Positions 34,317 through 43,910 of a stretch of DNA of 64,000 bases are shown here, piece after piece (position 1 is the first letter of the stretch; every line of letters begins with the position of its first letter). A program made the translations under genes and the position numbers. The notes under the pieces were generated by a model that saw only the letters and a list, made by a program, of their open reading frames with translations, had not been told where the DNA came from and did not search any database. The stretch is from Actinomyces ruminicola (GTDB lineage: Bacteria; Actinomycetota; Actinomycetes; Actinomycetales; Actinomycetaceae), in contig NZ_FNIM01000013.1 of NCBI RefSeq assembly GCF_900103885.1, positions 1 through 64,000 on the forward strand, in the 5' to 3' direction.

Positions 34317-37300
34317 GTGCGCTTGCATTCCTTGCACGCCAGGCGGCACAAGCGTTCCCGCGCCCTCGGCGCCATCGCCGCCACCGCTCTGACCCTGTCT
34401 ACCGGCGCCATCGGCCTGGCCGCGCAGCCCGCCATTGCCGCCGCAGACGAGGCCGCTCCGGGCTCGGTCGCCCTGGTCGGCTCTCTCCAGGATGAACTCG
34501 GCTGCGGCGCCGACTGGGACCCCGCCTGCGACGTCACTGAGCTGACCGACGCCGACGGCGACGGCACCTGGGAGTACACCGCCACCGTCCCGGCCGGCTC
34601 CTACGAGGTCAAGGTCGCCCTGAATGACACCTGGGACACCTCCTACGGCAAGGACGGCGGTGCCGACAACATCCCCCTCACCCTGGCCGGCGACGCCGAA
34701 CTCACCTTCACCTGGAACCAGGACAGCCACCGCATCGGCCTGGCCTCTGCCGACCTTGACGGCGCCTACACCGACGCCGACGCCGCCCTGGCCGCCGCCC
34801 CCGTCCGCCAGGGCACCGGCGAGCAGTTCTACTTCGTGCTCACCGACCGCTTCGCCAACGGTGACACCTCCAACGATGCCGGCGGGCTCACCGGCGGCAG
34901 CGACATCACCGGCTTGGACCCCACCGACAAGGGCTACTACCACGGCGGGGACATCCAGGGCCTGATCGATCACCTGGACTACATCCAGGACTTGGGCACC
35001 ACCGCCATCTGGCTGACCCCCTCCTTCACCAACCAGGCCGTGCAGGGCACCGGTGAGAACGCCTCGGCCGGCTACCACGGCTACTGGATCACCGACTTCA
35101 CCTCCATTGACCCGCACCTGGGTGGCAATGAGGCACTCGCGCAGCTCCGGGACGCGCTCCATGAGCGCGGCATGAAGCTGTACCTGGACATCATCACCAA
35201 CCACACCGCCGACCTCATCAGCTACGAGGAGGGCACCTACACCTACGTCGAGACCGCGGACGTGCCCTACACGGACGCCGCCGGCAATGTCATCGACATC
35301 TCCGCGCTGGCAGGCCGGGTCGACTTCCCGACCCTCGACGCCGCCACTTCCTTCCCCTACACGCCGGTGCGCAACGGCGACGTCATCCCCGAGGCGCTGA
35401 ACGACGTCACCCTCTACCACAACCGCGGCGACTCCACCTGGACGGGGGAGTCCACCACCATGGGTGACTTCCAGGGCCTGGACGACCTGATGACGGAGAA
35501 CCCGGTAGTCGAGCAGACCTTCGAGGAGATTTACACCGCCTGGATGGACTTCGGCGTCGACGGCTTCCGCATCGACACCGTCAAGCACGTCAACTACGAG
35601 TTCTGGCAGGCCTGGACCGCCGCCATCGACGCCCACGCCGAGGCCACCAACCCCGACTTCTTCACCTTCGGCGAGGTCTACGACGCCGACGCCACCAAGA
35701 CCAGCCCCTACGTGCGCGGCACCGGCATGGACGCCACCCTCGACTTCGCCTTCCAGGCCGCCGCCCAGGGCTTCGCCAAGGGGCGGCCGACGACGAACCT
35801 CGGCACCTTCTTCGCCACCGACGACTACTACACGACCACGCACTCCAGCGTCTACGCCGAACCGACCTTCCTCGGCAACCACGACATGGGTCGCATCGGC
35901 TACCTGCTGGGCGGTGGCTCCGGCAGCGAAGAACTGCTGGCCCGCTCCGAGCTGGCCCACTCGCTGATGCTGCTCACCCGCGGCCAGCCGGTCATCTACT
36001 ACGGCGACGAGCAGGGCTTCGCCGGCTCCGGCGGGGACAAGGACGCCCGCCAGGACATGTTCGCGACCCGGGTGGACCAGTACGCAGGCGAGCAGCTCAT
36101 CGACGGCACCGTCGCGGGCTCCACCGATCGCTACAACACCGACTCCGCGCTGTATCAGCACATCGCCGAGCTGTCCCAGCTGCGCGCCACCTACCCGGCC
36201 CTGTCCACCGGCTCCCAGATCGAGCTGTACTCCCAGGACTCCGCGGGCGTGTACGCCTTCGCCCGCGTGGACCGCGACGAGAAGGTAGAGCACCTGGTCG
36301 CGCTCAACAACGCCGGCGAGGAGCAGACCGTCACCCTGACCAGCCTCACCCCGGGTGCCGCCTACACCCCGCTGTACGGCACCGACAAGGCGGTCACGGC
36401 CGACGGCGACGGCAAGGTCACCCTCACGGTTCCGGCCCTGGGCGCCGTCGTCCTGCGGGCCGACGCCACCGTCGCCGCCGCCGCGGACCAGGCCGTCACC
36501 TTCACCACCCCCAATGGCGCCAACCTGTCCGGCTCCACCGCCGAGATCGCCGCCATCACCGCCGCCGACCGCTGGGCGGAGACCACCTTCTCCTACCGGC
36601 CGCTCGGCACCGACGAGTGGACCGCCGTCGGCACCGCCGAGGACGACACCCCGCGCGTGTACGCGGACCTCAGCAACCTGTCCGCGGGCACCGTCCTGGA
36701 GGTGCGGGCGGTAACCACCGACGCCGACGGCAACCGGGCCGCCGCCTCGATCCTCGCCGTCGTCGGCGCGGACCTGTCCGGCGCGCAGCCGCAGGCCGAC
36801 CCGGAGGCCCCCATCGACGGCCTGGAGGTCACCATCCCCGGTGACCACAACACCGAGATGGGATGCATCAGCGACTGGCAGCCCGACTGCGAGCAGGCGC
36901 TGCTGACCCAGGACTCGGCCTCCGGCCTGTACACCGGCACCTTCGACATCCCCGCGGGCACCTGGCAGTACAAGGTCGCCATCGGCGGCACCTGGGACGA
37001 GAACTACGGCGCCGACGCCGTCGCCGGCGGAGACAACATCTACTACACCACCGCCGGCGGCCCGGTCACCTTCTTCTACGACGCCCGCACCCACCAGGTG
37101 TGGAACGACGCCGAGGCCCCGGTGGTGACCCTGCCCGGCTCCTTCCAGGACGAGCTCGGCTGCGCCTCCGACTGGGACCCCGCCTGCCTGGCCTCCATCA
37201 TGCGGCCCGCGGGGGAGGGCAAGTGGACCTTCTCCACCGCGGCGCTGCCCACCGGCGCCTACGAGGTCAAGGTCGCCGTAGGCCGCTCCTGGGATGAGAA

Positions 37301-40300
37301 CTATGGGGTCGACGGCGTCGCCGGCGGCGCGAACTACTCCTTCTCCGCCACTGCGGGCAAGAGCGTCGTCTTCACCTATGACGAGTCCACCCACCTGCTG
37401 ACCATTGAGGTCACCGACCCGCCTGCCGCCGGCACCGGCGAGGAGCGCGCCTACTGGATCGACTCCACCACGCTGGCCTGGCCGGTGAGCCTGCTGCCCG
37501 ACGGCGTGACCCGCGCGGACGTGGTCGGCGACGACGGCACTGCCGTAGCCGACGCCCCCATCAGCCTGGGCCTGGTGCTCGCCCCCGAGGGCGGCGCCAC
37601 CCTGAGCGACGGACAGGTGACGGGCGGCACCGAGACGCCGCTGCGCGTGGTCGGCAACCTGCCCGACGACGTCCTGGCGGCGCACCCGAACCTCGACGGT
37701 TACATCGCCGTCTCACTGACCGACGCGGACGGCAACGCCCTGCTGTCCGAGGAGGAGGTCGCCGAGGCCCTCAAGGGGCAGGTGTCCGTGGTTCAGCGCT
37801 CCTCCGGGGACGCGGCCGGCTCCGGGGTCACCGCCTTCACCGGCGTGCAGACCGCACCCGTGATCGACGCCCTGTACGCCGACGCCGCCGCCGAGGCGCC
37901 GCTGGGCGTCACCTTCACCGACGGCGTCCCCGAGTTCGCGCTGTGGGCGCCCACCGCCCAGGCGGTCACCCTGCTGACCTGGGACACCGGCTCGGCCACC
38001 GGTTCCGCGGCCCTGGTGGACGGCGACCCCGTGCGCACGCCCGCCGTGCGCGGGGACGATGGCCGCTGGACGGTCGATAACGCCGACGGCGGCATCACCG
38101 CCGGCTGCCAGTACCAGTGGGAGCTGCAGGTCTACGCCCCCAGCACCGGGAAGGTGGAGACCAACCTGGTCACCGACCCCTACTCGGTGGGCTTGACCCT
38201 CAACTCTGCGCGCTCGGTCGCCGTCGACCTGTCCGACCCGGACCTGGCCCCCGAGCAGTGGGCCTCCACCGCCTCCCCGCAGGTGGACTCCGATGCGGGA
38301 CGCACCATCTACGAGCTGCACGCGCGCGACTTCTCCGCCGCGGACGCCACCGTCCCGGAGGCCTATCGCGGCACCTACAAGGCCTTCACCGTCTCCGACT
38401 CCGACGGCATGAAGCACCTGGCCGAGCTCGCCGACGCGGGCATCGACACCATCCACCTGCTGCCCACCTTCGATATCGCCTCGATCGAGGAGGATCGCTC
38501 CGCGCAGCAGACCGCTGACATCCCCGCCGATGCCGGACCGGATTCCACCGAGCAGCAGGCGGCCGTGTCCGCCGTCAAGGACGCCGACGCCTACAACTGG
38601 GGCTACGACCCCTACCACTACACGACCCCCGAGGGCTCCTACGCCACCGAGGGCAACCAGGACGGCGGCGCCCGCACCGTGGAGTTCCGCGAGATGGTCG
38701 GCTCCCTGCACGCCACCGGGCTGCAGGTGGTCCTGGACCAGGTGTTCAACCACACCGCGGGCGCCTGCCAGGACGCCACCTCCGTCCTGGACCGGGTGGT
38801 GCCCGGCTACTACCAGCGGCTGGACGCCAAGGGCGACGTGCTCACCTCCACGTGCTGCCCCAACACCGCCACCGAGAACGCGCTGATGGAGCGGCTGATG
38901 ATCGACTCCGTGGTCACCTGGGCGCGCGACTACCACGTCGACGGGTTCCGCTTCGACCTGATGGGCTACCACTCGGTGGACACCATGAAGAAGCTGCGCG
39001 CCGCACTGGACGAGCTCACCCTCGAGAAGGACGGCGTGGACGGCTCGGCCATCTACCTGTACGGCGAGGGCTGGAACATGGGGGAGATCGCGGACAACGC
39101 CCTGTTCACCACCGCCACCCAGGGGCAGCTGGATGGCACCGGCATCGGCACCTTCAACGACCGGCTGCGCGACGCCGTCCACGGCGGTGGCCCCTTCGAC
39201 GATGACCCGCGCATCTACCAGGGCTTCGGCACCGGCCTGTACACCGACCCCAACGGGCTGTCCGACAGCACCGAGGAGCAGCAGCTGGCCGACCTCGGTC
39301 ACCTGACCGACCTGGTCAAGCTGGGCCTGGCCGGCAACCTGAAGGACTACTCCTTCACCCAGTCCGACGGGACCGTCAAGCGCGGGGCGGAGATCGACTA
39401 CAACGGGCAGGCGGCCGGATACGCCTCCAGCCCGGAGGAGACGATCAACTACGTCGACGCCCACGACAACGAGACCCTGTTCGACCTGGGCGTGTTCAAG
39501 CTGGCGACGGACACCCCCATGGCCGACCGGGTGCGCATGAACAGCCTCTCGCTGGCCACCGTCGCCCTGGGGCAGTCGCCGTCCTTCTGGGCGGCGGGCA
39601 CCGAGATGCTGCGCAGCAAGTCGTTGGACCGCGACTCCTACAACTCCGGGGATCACTTCAACGCGATCGACTGGACCGGACAGGACAACGGCTTCGGCGC
39701 CGGGCTGCCCGTGGAGTCCTCCAACGGCTCCAAGTGGGACATCATGCGCCCGCTGCTGGCCGACGCCTCGCTCAAGCCGACGGCTGAGGACATCGCCACC
39801 TCGAACGCGCAGATGCTGGACATGCTGCGGATCCGCACCTCGACCCCGCTGTTCCGCCTGGGCTCGGCCGATGCCATCCAGGCCAAGCTCTCCTTCCCGA
39901 ACTCCGGGACCGAGGCGACGCCGGGCGTGATCGACATGTTCATCGACGACACCCTGGGCGACGACGCGGACGCCTCCCTGGCGGGCGTGCTGGTGGTCTT
40001 CAACGCCTCCGATGCGCCGGTCAGCGAGACGATCACGGACCTGGCCGGCCGGGAGTTCGTGCTGCACCAGGTGCAGGCCGACGGCGCCGACGCCGTCGTC
40101 AAGGGCTCGACCTTCGACACGGCCACCGGCACCGCCACCGTCCCGGCGCGCACCGTGGCGGTCTACGTGGAGAAGCAGGCGGGCGGCACCGCCGGGCCCA
40201 CTGCCGAGCCGACGGCGGAGCCCACCGCCGGGCCCACCGCCGAGCCCACGGCGGAGCCCACTGCCGAGCCGACGGCGGAGCCCACCGCCGGGCCCACCGC

Positions 40301-40598
40301 CGAGCCGACGGCGGAGCCCACCGCCGGGCCCACCGCCGAGCCCACCGCCGGGCCCACCGCCGAGCCGACGGCGCCCACCGCCGGGCCCACGGCGGCGGCG
40401 AGCGCCTCCGCGCAGGACGGGGGTGCGCCGTCGGGCCAGGGTGCGACCGGGGCCGCCGCCTCGGCCACTGCGGCCCCCGGCAAGACCGGCACCGGCCCGC
40501 TCGCCCGTACCGGCGCGGAGGCCGTCGTCCCGCTGATCGCCATGGCCGTGGCGCTGATCGTGGCGGGAGTGCTCCTGGGTCGGCGTCGCCGCGCCTGA
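34317..40598 (+). CDS. Cell-wall-anchored bifunctional alpha-amylase/pullulanase
   Basis: 2093 residues. GTG 34317 has GAAGGAG seven bases upstream and starts a signal peptide (RHKRSRALGAIAATALTLST to AIA). Order: X25-type starch-associated domain (about 45-140); GH13 alpha-amylase with nucleophile D420 (DGFRIDTVKH), acid E453 (FTFGEVYD) and D523 (NHDMG); two more X25 domains (about 838-928 and 935-1028, each with GCxSDWxPxC); a pullulanase half with YELHARDFSAAD, NWGYDPYHY, D1547 (GFRFDLMGYH), E1584 (YGEGWN) and D1717 (DAHDNE); a PTAEPTAG repeat linker; and LARTG, a helix and RRRRA for sortase anchoring. It would cut both alpha-1,4 and alpha-1,6 bonds of starch or glycogen at the cell surface. 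The C-terminal half is paralogous to the cytosolic pullulanase next door. Confidence 0.95.
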   Translation: MRLHSLHARRHKRSRALGAIAATALTLSTGAIGLAAQPAIAAADEAAPGSVALVGSLQDELGCGADWDPACDVTELTDADGDGTWEYTATVPAGSYEVKVALNDTWDTSYGKDGGADNIPLTLAGDAELTFTWNQDSHRIGLASADLDGAYTDADAALAAAPVRQGTGEQFYFVLTDRFANGDTSNDAGGLTGGSDITGLDPTDKGYYHGGDIQGLIDHLDYIQDLGTTAIWLTPSFTNQAVQGTGENASAGYHGYWITDFTSIDPHLGGNEALAQLRDALHERGMKLYLDIITNHTADLISYEEGTYTYVETADVPYTDAAGNVIDISALAGRVDFPTLDAATSFPYTPVRNGDVIPEALNDVTLYHNRGDSTWTGESTTMGDFQGLDDLMTENPVVEQTFEEIYTAWMDFGVDGFRIDTVKHVNYEFWQAWTAAIDAHAEATNPDFFTFGEVYDADATKTSPYVRGTGMDATLDFAFQAAAQGFAKGRPTTNLGTFFATDDYYTTTHSSVYAEPTFLGNHDMGRIGYLLGGGSGSEELLARSELAHSLMLLTRGQPVIYYGDEQGFAGSGGDKDARQDMFATRVDQYAGEQLIDGTVAGSTDRYNTDSALYQHIAELSQLRATYPALSTGSQIELYSQDSAGVYAFARVDRDEKVEHLVALNNAGEEQTVTLTSLTPGAAYTPLYGTDKAVTADGDGKVTLTVPALGAVVLRADATVAAAADQAVTFTTPNGANLSGSTAEIAAITAADRWAETTFSYRPLGTDEWTAVGTAEDDTPRVYADLSNLSAGTVLEVRAVTTDADGNRAAASILAVVGADLSGAQPQADPEAPIDGLEVTIPGDHNTEMGCISDWQPDCEQALLTQDSASGLYTGTFDIPAGTWQYKVAIGGTWDENYGADAVAGGDNIYYTTAGGPVTFFYDARTHQVWNDAEAPVVTLPGSFQDELGCASDWDPACLASIMRPAGEGKWTFSTAALPTGAYEVKVAVGRSWDENYGVDGVAGGANYSFSATAGKSVVFTYDESTHLLTIEVTDPPAAGTGEERAYWIDSTTLAWPVSLLPDGVTRADVVGDDGTAVADAPISLGLVLAPEGGATLSDGQVTGGTETPLRVVGNLPDDVLAAHPNLDGYIAVSLTDADGNALLSEEEVAEALKGQVSVVQRSSGDAAGSGVTAFTGVQTAPVIDALYADAAAEAPLGVTFTDGVPEFALWAPTAQAVTLLTWDTGSATGSAALVDGDPVRTPAVRGDDGRWTVDNADGGITAGCQYQWELQVYAPSTGKVETNLVTDPYSVGLTLNSARSVAVDLSDPDLAPEQWASTASPQVDSDAGRTIYELHARDFSAADATVPEAYRGTYKAFTVSDSDGMKHLAELADAGIDTIHLLPTFDIASIEEDRSAQQTADIPADAGPDSTEQQAAVSAVKDADAYNWGYDPYHYTTPEGSYATEGNQDGGARTVEFREMVGSLHATGLQVVLDQVFNHTAGACQDATSVLDRVVPGYYQRLDAKGDVLTSTCCPNTATENALMERLMIDSVVTWARDYHVDGFRFDLMGYHSVDTMKKLRAALDELTLEKDGVDGSAIYLYGEGWNMGEIADNALFTTATQGQLDGTGIGTFNDRLRDAVHGGGPFDDDPRIYQGFGTGLYTDPNGLSDSTEEQQLADLGHLTDLVKLGLAGNLKDYSFTQSDGTVKRGAEIDYNGQAAGYASSPEETINYVDAHDNETLFDLGVFKLATDTPMADRVRMNSLSLATVALGQSPSFWAAGTEMLRSKSLDRDSYNSGDHFNAIDWTGQDNGFGAGLPVESSNGSKWDIMRPLLADASLKPTAEDIATSNAQMLDMLRIRTSTPLFRLGSADAIQAKLSFPNSGTEATPGVIDMFIDDTLGDDADASLAGVLVVFNASDAPVSETITDLAGREFVLHQVQADGADAVVKGSTFDTATGTATVPARTVAVYVEKQAGGTAGPTAEPTAEPTAGPTAEPTAEPTAEPTAEPTAGPTAEPTAEPTAGPTAEPTAGPTAEPTAPTAGPTAAASASAQDGGAPSGQGATGAAASATAAPGKTGTGPLARTGAEAVVPLIAMAVALIVAGVLLGRRRRA
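40197..40391 (+). repeat. In-frame tandem repeat encoding a PTAEPTAG linker
   Basis: 12- and 24-base units (GAGCCCACCGCCGGGCCCAC type) encode about 16 PTAE/PTAG tetrapeptides between the pullulanase domain and the sorting signal. Unit number is likely to vary between strains by slippage; this spacer carries the enzyme through the cell wall. Confidence 0.85.
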
Positions 40599-40616
40599 GC
40601 CGCAGCGCCCACCACT

Positions 40617-40660
40617 GAGGGGCGGCGCCCGGGACCATCCGGCCTCGGGCGCCGCCCCTC
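40617..40660 (+). terminator. Terminator after the amylopullulanase gene
   Basis: 15-bp perfect arms GAGGGGCGGCGCCCG (40617-40631) and its complement (40646-40660), 18 bases after the stop codon. Confidence 0.75.
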
Positions 40661-40683
40661 GTTCGCGCCCGTGGCCGGGGGTC

Positions 40684-40796
40684 GTCTACTACGCCGGTTC
40701 GTGCTCTAGTACGCCACTTAGGCGTGTGTTGAAGGGCTGCGGGCCCTTCAGCAGAGGTCTAACCGGCGTAGTAGACGCCGAAGGGGCGTACCCAAG
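40684..40796. repeat. Family-3 nested-box hairpin element, copy 2
   Basis: GTCTACTACGCCGGTT, AGTACGCCACTTAGG, a central hairpin TTGAAGGGC ... GCCCTTCAGCAG, then CTAACCGGCGTAGTAGAC and GGGGCGTACCC. The order of the CCACTT and CCGGTT boxes on the left arm is swapped relative to copies 1 and 3. It lies between the two pullulanase genes. Confidence 0.8.
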
Positions 40797-40977
40797 GGTC
40801 GGCCGGCCCAGCAGACGGTGCGGCGGTAGGCGGTGGAAGTGGGCGCGGGGGGCGAGGAGCCGGAGGACCCGGATGGCGCACCCGGACGGCTGACCGCCAC
40901 CGCAGTGTCTTGACAGGTGATGGAAGTTCCTGGAAGCGTCGGGTTAGACTCGCGTCAGCAGGCAGAAAGGTGTTCCC

Positions 40978-43818
40978 ATGGCCAATGTCGTCCCGGTGCA
41001 TCACGACGCCCCGGTCCGTCACGAGCTTCCCGGCGTCGGCGAGGCTCGTGCCTATTGGGTGGACGAGACCACCCTCGCCTGGCCCGCCGACCTGCTGCCG
41101 GCCGTGGTGGACGTCGAGGCGCTGCGCGTGCGCCCGCCGGTCGGATCCCCGGCACATACCCCGGTCACCTTCGGCCTGATCGCCGCGCCCGAAGGCGGCG
41201 CCCGGATCGTCGACGGCATCCTCCAGTCGGGTCCCGATGCCGAGGAGATTCCCCTGTGCATCCACGGCTCCCTGGAGGACCTGCTCGGCGAGGAGGCCAT
41301 GGCCGCTCACCCCGCCCTGCGGGGCTACCTGGGACTGTCCCTGGAGGACGAGTTCGGCAGCCGCCGCGTTGAGCGGGAAGACGTCATGATGCTGCTGTCC
41401 GGCCAGCTCGCGGTGGTGCAGCGCACCGCCGCCTCCACCGGGGGCTGGGTCACCGCCTTCACCGGCGTGCAGACCTGGCCGCTGCTGGACCGCCTCTACG
41501 CCGACGCCGCCGCCCGGGACGGCTCGGCCCCGCTGGGCGCCGTCCTCGGCCCCGACGGCGCCCCCGCCTTCGCCCTGTGGGCTCCCACCGCCGTCGACGT
41601 CGCCCTGCTCGCCTGGCCCACCGGCGACCCCACCGGCTCCGTGCCGCTGGCGGAGGGCGACCCGATTCGCGTGGCAGCAGACCGGGCCTACGCCGAGTAC
41701 TGGGACGGCCGCTGGGAAGTGGACGCCCGCACCGCTGCCGCCGCCGGCATCGACGCCGGCTCGCAATACCTGTGGGAGGTGCGCGTCTACGTACCCGCCA
41801 CCGGGGAGATCGAGACGAACCTGGTCACCGACCCCTACTCGCGGGCACTGACCGTCGACTCCCGCAGGAGCGTCGTCGTCGATCTGAACCAGCGCGCCCT
41901 CAAGCCATCCTCCTGGCGGGAGAACCTCAGCCCCGTCGTCGTGTCGGACGCGGCCCGCGCCATCTACGAGCTGCACGTGCGCGACTTCTCCGCCGCCGAC
42001 GCCTCCGTCCCCGAGGAACTGCGCGGCACCTACGCCGCCTTCTCACTGCCCTCCGAGGGCACCCGTCACCTGCGGCGGCTCGCGGCCGCCGGCATCGACA
42101 CCCTCCACCTGCTGCCCACCTTCGACTTCTGCTCCGTCCCGGAGGACCGCTCCGCCCAGCGCACCCCGCGCGTTCCGGACCACGCCTCCCCGGCCTCCCG
42201 CCGCCCGCAGGCCGCCATCGCCGCCGTCGCCGATCAAGACGCCTACAGCTGGGGCTACGACCCCTGGCACTGGCAGGCCCCCGAGGGGTCCTACGCGCGC
42301 GAGGGCCGCCAGGACGGCGGGGCGCGCGTGCAGGAGTTCCGGGAGATGATCGGCGCCATCCACGGCATGGGCCTGCAGGTGGTGCTCGACCAGGTCTTCA
42401 ACCACACGGGGGCCTCCGGGCAGGACGCCCACAGCGTGCTCGACCGGATCGTTCCCGGCTACTACCACCGCCTCGACGCCGCCGGGAACATGGAGATGTC
42501 CACCTGCTGCAACAACATCGCCACCGAGCACCGCATGGCGGAGCGGCTCATGATCGACGCCTGCGTGTCATGGGTGGTCGACTACCGGGTCGACGGGTTC
42601 CGCTTCGACCTGATGGGCTACCACTCGCTTCAGACCATGGCGCGGCTCCAGGAGGCCCTGGCCGAGGTGGCCGACGACGCCGTCGGCCACCCCATCTACC
42701 TGTACGGCGAGGGCTGGAACATGGGGGAGGTGGCGGACAACGCCCTGTTCACCCAGGCCACCCAGGGGCAGGCGGGCCGGCTGGGCATCGGCACCTTCAA
42801 CGACCGCGTCCGCGACGCCGTCCACGGGCGCAGCGATGACACCGATCCGCGGGTGCCGCAGGGCCTGGGCAACGGCGAGCTCACCGACCCCAACGGCTAC
42901 GACGACCGTTCCGAGGAGACCAAGCGCGACGATCTTGCCTGGCGCGCCGACCTGGTGCGCCTGGCCCTGGCCGGGAACCTGTGCGACTTCGAGCTGCCCG
43001 GCCCCGAAGGGCAGTGGGTCCGGGGCGACGAGATTCGCTACGGCGACGAGGCCGCCGCCTATGGGATTGCGCCGGTCGACTCCATCAACTACGTCGACGC
43101 CCACGACGACGAGACCCTTTACGACCGGCTCGCCTACAAGCTTCCGCCCGGGACCCCCATGTCCGAGCGCATCCGCATGAACACCCTGTGCCTGGCCACC
43201 GTGACCCTGGGGCAGTCGCCGTGCTTCTGGGCGGCCGGCACCGAGCTGCTGCGCAGCAAGTCGCTGGACACGGACTCCTACAACTCCGGCGACCACTTCA
43301 ACGCCATTGACTGGACCGGGCGCGACAACGGCTGGGGCCGGGGCCTGCCGCCCGCCGCCCGCAACTTCGACGCCTGGGTGGTGCAGGCCGGGATCCTCAT
43401 GCGCGAGGACCTGCGCCCCTCCCCGCAGGACATCGCCACCGCCCGGGAACAGGCGCTCGACCTGCTGCGGCTGCGCCGCTCCAGCCACCTGTTCTCCCTG
43501 GGGTCGGCTGAACTGATCCGTGAGCGGGTGTCCTTCCCCACCGGCGACTTCGATGTGCCCGGGCTGGTGATCATGCTGGTCGACGACGGCGCCGGCGCCG
43601 ACGACATCGATCCGGACCTGGACGGGCTGCTGGTGGTGATCAACCCCGCGCCCACCACGGTGGAGCAGCGGGTGGACGCGCTGGTGGACCGCTACTTCGA
43701 GTTGAGCGACATCCAGATGGAGGGCGCCGACCCGATCGTCAAGGACACCCGCTTCGACGCGAACACTGGCACCATCACCGTCCCCGGCCGTACCGTCGCC
43801 GTCCTGTACGAGCGCTGA
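40978..43818 (+). CDS. pulA: Type I pullulanase, cytosolic
   Basis: 946 residues without signal peptide. N-terminal pullulanase domains (ARAYWVDETTLAWPADLLPA; CBM48-like PAFALWAPTAVDVALLAWPT near residue 195) precede the GH13 barrel with YELHVRDFSAADASVPEE, SWGYDPWHWQAPEGSYARE, nucleophile D544 (GFRFDLMGYH), acid E578 (YGEGWN) and D710 (DAHDDE). It hydrolyses alpha-1,6 branch points in imported dextrins or stored glycogen. It aligns throughout with the C-terminal half of the surface enzyme just upstream, so the pair arose by duplication, with the surface copy gaining export and anchoring parts. GAAAGG precedes the ATG. Convergent with rarA across a family-1 repeat. Confidence 0.93.
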   Translation: MANVVPVHHDAPVRHELPGVGEARAYWVDETTLAWPADLLPAVVDVEALRVRPPVGSPAHTPVTFGLIAAPEGGARIVDGILQSGPDAEEIPLCIHGSLEDLLGEEAMAAHPALRGYLGLSLEDEFGSRRVEREDVMMLLSGQLAVVQRTAASTGGWVTAFTGVQTWPLLDRLYADAAARDGSAPLGAVLGPDGAPAFALWAPTAVDVALLAWPTGDPTGSVPLAEGDPIRVAADRAYAEYWDGRWEVDARTAAAAGIDAGSQYLWEVRVYVPATGEIETNLVTDPYSRALTVDSRRSVVVDLNQRALKPSSWRENLSPVVVSDAARAIYELHVRDFSAADASVPEELRGTYAAFSLPSEGTRHLRRLAAAGIDTLHLLPTFDFCSVPEDRSAQRTPRVPDHASPASRRPQAAIAAVADQDAYSWGYDPWHWQAPEGSYAREGRQDGGARVQEFREMIGAIHGMGLQVVLDQVFNHTGASGQDAHSVLDRIVPGYYHRLDAAGNMEMSTCCNNIATEHRMAERLMIDACVSWVVDYRVDGFRFDLMGYHSLQTMARLQEALAEVADDAVGHPIYLYGEGWNMGEVADNALFTQATQGQAGRLGIGTFNDRVRDAVHGRSDDTDPRVPQGLGNGELTDPNGYDDRSEETKRDDLAWRADLVRLALAGNLCDFELPGPEGQWVRGDEIRYGDEAAAYGIAPVDSINYVDAHDDETLYDRLAYKLPPGTPMSERIRMNTLCLATVTLGQSPCFWAAGTELLRSKSLDTDSYNSGDHFNAIDWTGRDNGWGRGLPPAARNFDAWVVQAGILMREDLRPSPQDIATAREQALDLLRLRRSSHLFSLGSAELIRERVSFPTGDFDVPGLVIMLVDDGAGADDIDPDLDGLLVVINPAPTTVEQRVDALVDRYFELSDIQMEGADPIVKDTRFDANTGTITVPGRTVAVLYER

Positions 43819-43860
43819 CCGCACGTTGCGTGCCTGCGGCTCCGCCCCCTCCTCCTCTTC

Positions 43861-43910
43861 GCCGAGATCGGTAGAAGTTACGTGCCGAGATCGGTAGATA
43901 TGGCGGCGGC
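43861..43910 (+). repeat. Family-1 double-dyad repeat, copy f
   Basis: CCGAGATCGGTAGAAGTTAC then CCGAGATCGGTAGATATGG, filling most of the 92-base gap between the convergent pulA and rarA genes and ending at the rarA stop codon. The best-preserved copy. Confidence 0.85.

Noticed and set aside
34185-37685. 1166-codon minus-strand frame opposite the amylopullulanase gene
   Set aside because: It is composed of Gly/Val/Asp-rich low-complexity sequence mirroring the plus-strand gene; all catalytic motifs are on the plus strand.
40197-40391. Tandem repeat resembling a CRISPR array
   Set aside because: Units are contiguous with no spacers and code in frame for a PTAE/PTAG linker ahead of a sorting signal.
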